Positions 6,134 to 7,022 of a stretch of 7,022 nucleotides of DNA are shown piece after piece. A program made the translations under genes and the position numbers. Every line of letters begins with the position of its first letter. Within the stretch, counting starts at the first letter, position 1. The notes under the pieces are model-generated. The model was not told where the DNA came from, did no database searches, and worked only from the letters and a program-made list of their open reading frames with translations. The DNA lies in assembly GCA_028711795.1 (NCBI GenBank), contig JAQTRN010000052.1, positions 1 through 7,022 of the forward strand. The letters run 5' to 3'. The stretch is from Dehalococcoidales bacterium (lineage in GTDB: Bacteria; Chloroflexota; Dehalococcoidia; Dehalococcoidales; JAQTRN01).

Positions 6134-6580
6134 ATGAATGCCATCCGGCCATATATTACCTACGCGGCTCAGCCGCGGGAAACGCAACAGGTCGGTAGTG
6201 TGGTCAGTAAAAGCTATATTAACGAAGCCGGTCAGGTCAGCTTTGGCGTTATTGACTATGTCCCGGGCTGGGCCATACCATTACATCATCACCACACCTG
6301 GGAACTGATTCTGATCGATAGCAGTTCGGCGGGGCCAGGCTATACTTTCTTTGAGGGCCGCTGGTGGCGAGCGGAACCGGGAAGCGCTGTCTTTGTGCCC
6401 CGAGGTTTTCCCCATGCCTGGTCTTCGGGTAACGAGCGGGGGTTTAAAATGCTCTGGGTCTACGGCGGGGCGCATGAGGAAGCCAGCCGCGTCTTTGATA
6501 CCGACCCTCAGACCTTTAAGTCGATTACCCGGGAAGAGGAACGCGCCGCCCCCAGGTGGTCACCCGGGGCAGCGCGATAG
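6134..6580 (+). CDS. Single-domain cupin protein
   Basis: This 148-residue protein starts at an ATG after AGGAGGG (6119-6125) and lies 27 bases behind the dehydrogenase. Cupin motif 1 fits exactly: Gly45, five residues, His51-x-His53, three residues, Glu57, inside GWAIPLHHHHTWE; a fourth His (54) extends the cluster. Motif 2 is Gly83, five residues, Pro89-x-Gly91, two residues, His94, with Ser98 where Asn is usual. Three His and one Glu would bind a divalent metal (Fe, Mn, Ni or Zn). Single cupins of this kind include isomerases, dioxygenases, lyases and ligand-binding regulators; with no DNA-binding domain here, an enzyme is more likely. Being last in the operon suggests it handles an intermediate of the same pathway. 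The C-terminal ~18 residues (131-148) are charged and GC-rich, and overlap an inverted repeat. Confidence 0.85.
   Translation: MNAIRPYITYAAQPRETQQVGSVVSKSYINEAGQVSFGVIDYVPGWAIPLHHHHTWELILIDSSSAGPGYTFFEGRWWRAEPGSAVFVPRGFPHAWSSGNERGFKMLWVYGGAHEEASRVFDTDPQTFKSITREEERAAPRWSPGAAR
6542..6576. repeat. GC-rich inverted repeat at the convergent gene junction
   Basis: CGCGCCGCCCC (6542-6552) pairs with GGGGCAGCGCG (6566-6576) over 11 positions with one C-A mismatch, and the loop holds a further GGTG/CACC inverted pair (6555-6558 / 6561-6564). It lies in the last codons of the cupin gene, 20 bases before the end of the oppositely oriented ThDP enzyme gene. No T-tract follows on either strand, so a classical factor-independent terminator is not supported. 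A bidirectional pause or mRNA 3'-end stabiliser is possible. Confidence 0.45.
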
Positions 6581-6596
6581 TCCCAGTATACGGATT

Positions 6597-7022
6597 TCAG
6601 ATGGCCGAGCCAGCGATAGCGGCTTTGAACCGGGGCAGGGCCTCGGCGGTCCGGGGAAAAGGGAAGGGTGGCCTTTCGCTCATTGGCTTAAGCTTCAGGC
6701 AAACAAAGGTCGGACCATTCTGGCCCAATATCTTCTGGATATCGTTCTCGAATCCGGTCAGGTCCGCAAATTCGTACACTCCAGCGTAGCCGGCGGCTTT
6801 GGCCAGAGCAGTGAAGCTGAACCTGCCTGATTCGGGAATAGGCTGGCCACCGGTCGTCCGGTAGACACGGTTCTCCAGCACGAAATGAACCAGGTTAGGC
6901 GGCGCCAGATGGGCAATGGTGATCAGAGTACCCAGATTCATTAGCAGGCTGCCGTCGCCATCCAGGACGATGACTTTTCTTTTGGGTAAAGCCAGCGCCA
7001 GCCCCAGGCCTAATGACGAAGC
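6597..7022 (-). CDS. Partial thiamine-diphosphate decarboxylase (sulfopyruvate/phosphonopyruvate decarboxylase type)
   Basis: The minus-strand frame is open from the window edge to TGA (6599-6597), so 141 C-terminal residues are visible and the start is outside. The internal ATG at 6941 is not the start, because upstream codons continue the fold. Numbering from the edge, ASSLGLGLALALPKRKVIVL (1-20) leads into GDGSLLMNLGTL (22-33), the start of the ThDP-binding GDG(x)~25N motif. ENRVYRTTGGQP (50-61) supplies the closing Asn51 and the TTGGQ block typical of the sulfopyruvate decarboxylase beta subunit and phosphonopyruvate decarboxylase C-terminus. Such enzymes decarboxylate 2-oxo acids to aldehydes. 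If it is a separate beta subunit of about 180-190 residues, roughly 45 residues and an alpha-subunit gene should lie beyond the window; if a fused enzyme, much more is missing. It converges on the cupin gene with 16 bases between stops. Substrate cannot be told from this fragment. Confidence 0.85.
   Translation of the reverse strand, partial: ASSLGLGLALALPKRKVIVLDGDGSLLMNLGTLITIAHLAPPNLVHFVLENRVYRTTGGQPIPESGRFSFTALAKAAGYAGVYEFADLTGFENDIQKILGQNGPTFVCLKLKPMSERPPFPFPRTAEALPRFKAAIAGSAI

Noticed and set aside
6351..6830. 159-codon plus-strand frame overlapping the cupin and the ThDP enzyme gene
   Set aside because: It overlaps two genes with clear family motifs in other frames and shows no domain or ribosome site.
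1..7022. CRISPR array, insertion sequence, toxin-antitoxin or phage genes
   Set aside because: No regularly spaced direct repeats, transposase motifs, terminal inverted repeats or phage-like proteins were seen on either strand.

Overview
The window is bacterial. Genes are closely spaced with strong AGGAGG-type ribosome sites, three tRNA genes carry an encoded CCA end, and two sigma70-type promoters are visible. The flavodoxin-like, amidohydrolase and DSD1-type sequences resemble those of anaerobic sediment bacteria such as Chloroflexota (Dehalococcoidia). That assignment is an impression from protein style, not a proof.

Layout. (1) Bases 1-1569 are relatively AT-rich: the 3' end of a small protein gene, a multi-pass membrane protein of unknown function, and a HemG/flavodoxin-fold protein, all on +. 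(2) Bases 1718-1974 hold three tRNA genes on the minus strand, transcribed Leu(CAG)-Arg(GCG)-Val(TAC). (3) Bases 1985-2034 are a compact divergent promoter region. A perfect consensus promoter fires left into the tRNAs, and a 5/6 + 5/6 promoter fires right. Their -10 boxes overlap and their -35 regions are inverted near-copies. (4) Bases 2072-6580 are a GC-richer run of five + strand genes with gaps of 27-39 bases, probably one operon: a DSD1-family PLP enzyme (D-threonine aldolase / D-serine dehydratase type), a D-aminoacylase-type amidohydrolase, a DUF1330 protein, a 3-hydroxyacyl-CoA dehydrogenase family protein and a single-domain cupin. (5) Bases 6597-7022, minus strand, encode the C-terminal part of a thiamine-diphosphate decarboxylase of the sulfopyruvate/phosphonopyruvate type, converging on the operon and cut by the window edge.

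How it may work together (inference): the amidohydrolase would release a D-amino acid, probably beta-hydroxylated, from an N-acyl precursor. The PLP enzyme would cleave or dehydrate it. The dehydrogenase, cupin and DUF1330 proteins would process downstream products. The convergent ThDP enzyme may handle a related 2-oxo acid. No transporter or regulator gene is visible, so the substrate remains unknown. No mobile element, CRISPR array or obvious factor-independent terminator with a T-tract was found.
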